From assembly GCF_039566955.1 (NCBI RefSeq), contig NZ_CP154796.1:2294001-2358000 (forward strand): DNA of 64,000 nt, in the 5' to 3' direction. A program made the position numbers and the translations under genes. The DNA comes from Micromonospora sp. DSM 45708 (GTDB taxonomy: Bacteria; Actinomycetota; Actinomycetes; Mycobacteriales; Micromonosporaceae). The notes under the pieces are model-generated. The model was not told the DNA's origin and did no database searches. It was given only the letters and a program-made list of their open reading frames with translations. Shown piece by piece: positions 62,211-64,000 of the stretch (position 1 is the first letter of the stretch; each line of letters starts with the position of its first letter).

Positions 62211-63491
62211 ATGGGTGTCTCCATCTCCCTCGACGATCTGCTCGGCGAGGAGGTGAGGCGCGACCCGTACCCGTTCTACGCGAGGCTGCACGGGATGGGC
62301 GAGGCCGTCGCGTTCCGGCCCGGCGAACCACACGCCCTGGTCGTCCACGGCTACCAGGCGGTCCACCGGGTGCTGCGGGATCCGGTCTTCCGGGTGCTCG
62401 GTGCGGAGTTCCTGGACCGGGCCGGCACCCGCTGGCGCGAGCACCCGGTGACCCGGATCCTCCAGACGTCGATGCTCAACGCCGCGCCCGGCGACCACCT
62501 CCGGGTCCGGCGCCTGTTCGGCCAGGCGTTGACCCCACGCCGGGTCGCCGCCCTGGAGCCGGCGATCACGCGGATCGCCGACCGCCTGCTCGACCGGCTC
62601 GCCGCGGCCGGCGCGGACGGACGGCCGGTCGACTTCATGGGCGGTTTCGCGCTCACCCTGCCCAGCGACGTCGTCGGCGAGCTGCTGGGGGTGCCGGAGC
62701 GGGACCGGGCCTGGTTCCCGTCCCGGGTGCGCACGTTCGACGCGGTGCTGGAGATCGGCCGTCGGTCGATGCGGGAGGTGCGGGCCGCCAACGTCGCGGC
62801 GACGGAGTTGACCGCGTACTTCACCGAACTGCTGGCCGCGCGCCGGGACCGGCCGCGCGGGGATCTCGTGTCGGCGCTCGTGCGGATCCGTGACCGCGAC
62901 CCCGACCAGCTCTCCGCCGACGAGCTGCTGGCCAACCTGATCATCATGTACAACGCCGGGTTCCGGACCACCGCGAACCTGCTCGGCAACGGTCTGGTCC
63001 TGCTCGTGGCGCGACCGGACGCGCGGTCCGCGCTGCGCGCCGACCCGTCGCTCGCCCCGGCGTACGTCGAGGAGATCCTCCGGTACGAGCCGCCGGTGCA
63101 CTTCGCGCTCCGGTACGCCGCGGCGGACACCGAGGTCGCCGGGCTGCCGGTGCCGGCCGGGCGGACCGTGGTGGTGTTGACCGGCGCCGCCAACCGGGAC
63201 CCGCGTCGTTTTCCCGACCCGGACGTGTTCGATCCGTCCCGGGTGGACAACCGTCACCTGGCGTTCAGCGCCGGGCCGCACCACTGCTTCGGGGCGGCCC
63301 TCGCCCGGGCGGAGGGCCGGCTGGTCCTGCCTCTCCTGCTGGACCGCTTCCCGGCGCTGGCGCTCGCCGCCGAGCCCGGCGAGCGGCGTCAGCTCATGCT
63401 GCGCGGGTACGACAGCCTGCCGGTGCGTCTCACGCCGCCGGGGCCGGCGGTCCACCGGCCGGTCGGGACCTTGCCAAACCATGCCGATTGA
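62211..63491 (+). CDS. Cytochrome P450 with atypical I-helix (second gene cluster)
   Basis: A 426-residue P450. Haem loop FSAGPHHCFGAALARAE and K-helix EEILRYEPP are normal. The I-helix reads MYNAGFRTTANLLG: the usual acidic residue before Thr (AG-x-E/D-T) is Arg. ATG 62,211 follows AGGAG at good spacing; ATG 62,193 is in frame upstream. It precedes an ACP and a ketosynthase and probably belongs to their pathway, maybe acting on an ACP-bound acyl chain. Confidence 0.9.
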   Translation: MGVSISLDDLLGEEVRRDPYPFYARLHGMGEAVAFRPGEPHALVVHGYQAVHRVLRDPVFRVLGAEFLDRAGTRWREHPVTRILQTSMLNAAPGDHLRVRRLFGQALTPRRVAALEPAITRIADRLLDRLAAAGADGRPVDFMGGFALTLPSDVVGELLGVPERDRAWFPSRVRTFDAVLEIGRRSMREVRAANVAATELTAYFTELLAARRDRPRGDLVSALVRIRDRDPDQLSADELLANLIIMYNAGFRTTANLLGNGLVLLVARPDARSALRADPSLAPAYVEEILRYEPPVHFALRYAAADTEVAGLPVPAGRTVVVLTGAANRDPRRFPDPDVFDPSRVDNRHLAFSAGPHHCFGAALARAEGRLVLPLLLDRFPALALAAEPGERRQLMLRGYDSLPVRLTPPGPAVHRPVGTLPNHAD

Positions 63492-63530
63492 GTAAGGTCG
63501 ATTCCACGCTGGGGAAAGGACACACCGGTC

Positions 63531-63791
63531 ATGACCGATGAGATCCGCGCGTTCCTGCTCGCTGCCCTGACCGAGATGAAGTACGACGTCGACGACGTCG
63601 ACGACGACACCGTCTTCGGCCCGGCCGGCCTGGACGTGGACTCGCTCGGCCTCGCCGAGCTGGCGGTCCGGGTGGAGGACCGGTTCGGCGTGGCGTTCGA
63701 CGACGACGAGGCCGAGATGCTCGCGATGATGACGCTCGGCGAGTTCTCCCGGACGGTGGCCCAGCGCATCCAACCGGCCTCGGCGCACTGA
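63531..63791 (+). CDS. Discrete acyl carrier protein
   Basis: An 86-residue ACP with the phosphopantetheine Ser38 in LDVDSLGLAEL and an acidic helix 2/3 surface. Discrete ACP followed after 2 bp by a ketosynthase gene indicates an iterative or type II system at the right edge. Confidence 0.93.
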   Translation: MTDEIRAFLLAALTEMKYDVDDVDDDTVFGPAGLDVDSLGLAELAVRVEDRFGVAFDDDEAEMLAMMTLGEFSRTVAQRIQPASAH

Positions 63792-63793
63792 GC

Positions 63794-64000
63794 GTGCGCG
63801 AGGGCGCGACGATCACCGGCATCGGGCTGGTGAGCCCGGTCGGCTCGACCGCCGCCGAGGTGTTCGACGCGGTGTGCGACGGCCGCTCGGGGCTGTCCCG
63901 GCCGCCGGAGGGCCATCCGGTGCACGGGGTGGTCGACGTCGCGGCGATCGCCCCGCCGATCGACCCGGCCTCCGTGCTGCCCGGCCCGGAGTCCCGCGTC
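63794..64000 (+). CDS. Beta-ketoacyl synthase, N-terminal fragment (cut by window edge)
   Basis: GTG 63,794 begins a KAS I/II-type protein: ATITGIGLVSPVGSTAAEVFDAVCDGRSGLSRPPEG. Only 69 codons are inside the window; the active-site Cys lies beyond it. Together with the ACP and the P450 it marks the start of a second polyketide or fatty-acid-type cluster. Confidence 0.88.
   Translation, partial: MREGATITGIGLVSPVGSTAAEVFDAVCDGRSGLSRPPEGHPVHGVVDVAAIAPPIDPASVLPGPESRV

Noticed and set aside
63389..63925. Minus-strand frame opposite the ACP
   Set aside because: Antisense to a clear carrier protein; Ser/Arg-rich with no recognisable domain.

Overview
The window looks like the chromosome of a high-GC, filamentous actinomycete, most plausibly Micromonosporaceae. 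This is inferred from very strong GC3 bias, GTG/TTG starts, four-base stop/start overlaps, CBM2-bearing secreted hydrolases, a PknG-like kinase locus and two secondary-metabolite loci. No species can be named from the sequence alone. I see no tRNA, rRNA, IS element or CRISPR array.

Region 1 (1-31,781) is the right part of a large biosynthetic gene cluster that runs off the left edge. It holds the AT-ACP end of a PKS, a thioesterase-like protein with Cys at the nucleophile position, and a free-standing adenylation enzyme whose binding-pocket code reads serine. A seven-gene minus-strand operon (12,532 to 3,285) is built around chorismate: a chorismatase, a glutamine amidotransferase, a HemN-like radical SAM enzyme, a TrpE/PabB-family component I, a NodU/TobZ-type carbamoyltransferase, a PhzE-like fused aminodeoxyisochorismate synthase and an unrecognised propeller-like protein. 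A plus-strand operon (16,100-27,566) contains a second HemN-like enzyme, a permease, an SbnA/SbnB pair (2,3-diaminopropionate synthesis), an AurF-like diiron N-oxygenase, an altered ornithine-carbamoyltransferase homologue, an ATP-grasp ligase, a second NodU-type carbamoyltransferase and an MFS exporter. FemAB-like, MFS and YbaK-like genes lie between the two operons. A third HemN-like enzyme and a fused GT4-GT2 glycosyltransferase close the cluster, followed by an XRE/NB-ARC/TPR regulator (32,046-34,451). The implied product combines a chorismate-derived aromatic unit, serine, a (possibly N-oxygenated and carbamoylated) diaminopropionate unit, a short polyketide extension, sugars and carbamoyl groups. 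I do not recognise it as a known cluster.

Region 2 (34,452-47,852) carries secreted enzymes and general accessory genes: an S1 protease with CBM2, an SDR epimerase, an FN3-FN3-CBM2 protein coupled to a GH53 galactanase, a P450 with a 3Fe-4S ferredoxin, a TetR gene beside a DJ-1/SRPBCC fusion and a hydrolase with two clear operators, and a CBM2-GH5 cellulase divergent from a LacI regulator.

Region 3 (47,895-56,113) is a tightly coupled six-gene operon: trypsin-like protease, PknG-like kinase, vWA protein, membrane protein, solute-binding lipoprotein and a trypsin-co-occurring (trypco/CU044_2847) protein. It resembles the protease/kinase/vWA signalling or conflict systems described for multicellular bacteria.

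Region 4 (56,114-64,000) has decayed tetR and plsC remnants, a Bcr/CflA exporter, several small housekeeping or hypothetical genes, and at the right edge a P450, an ACP and the start of a ketosynthase, which probably begin a second polyketide-type cluster.
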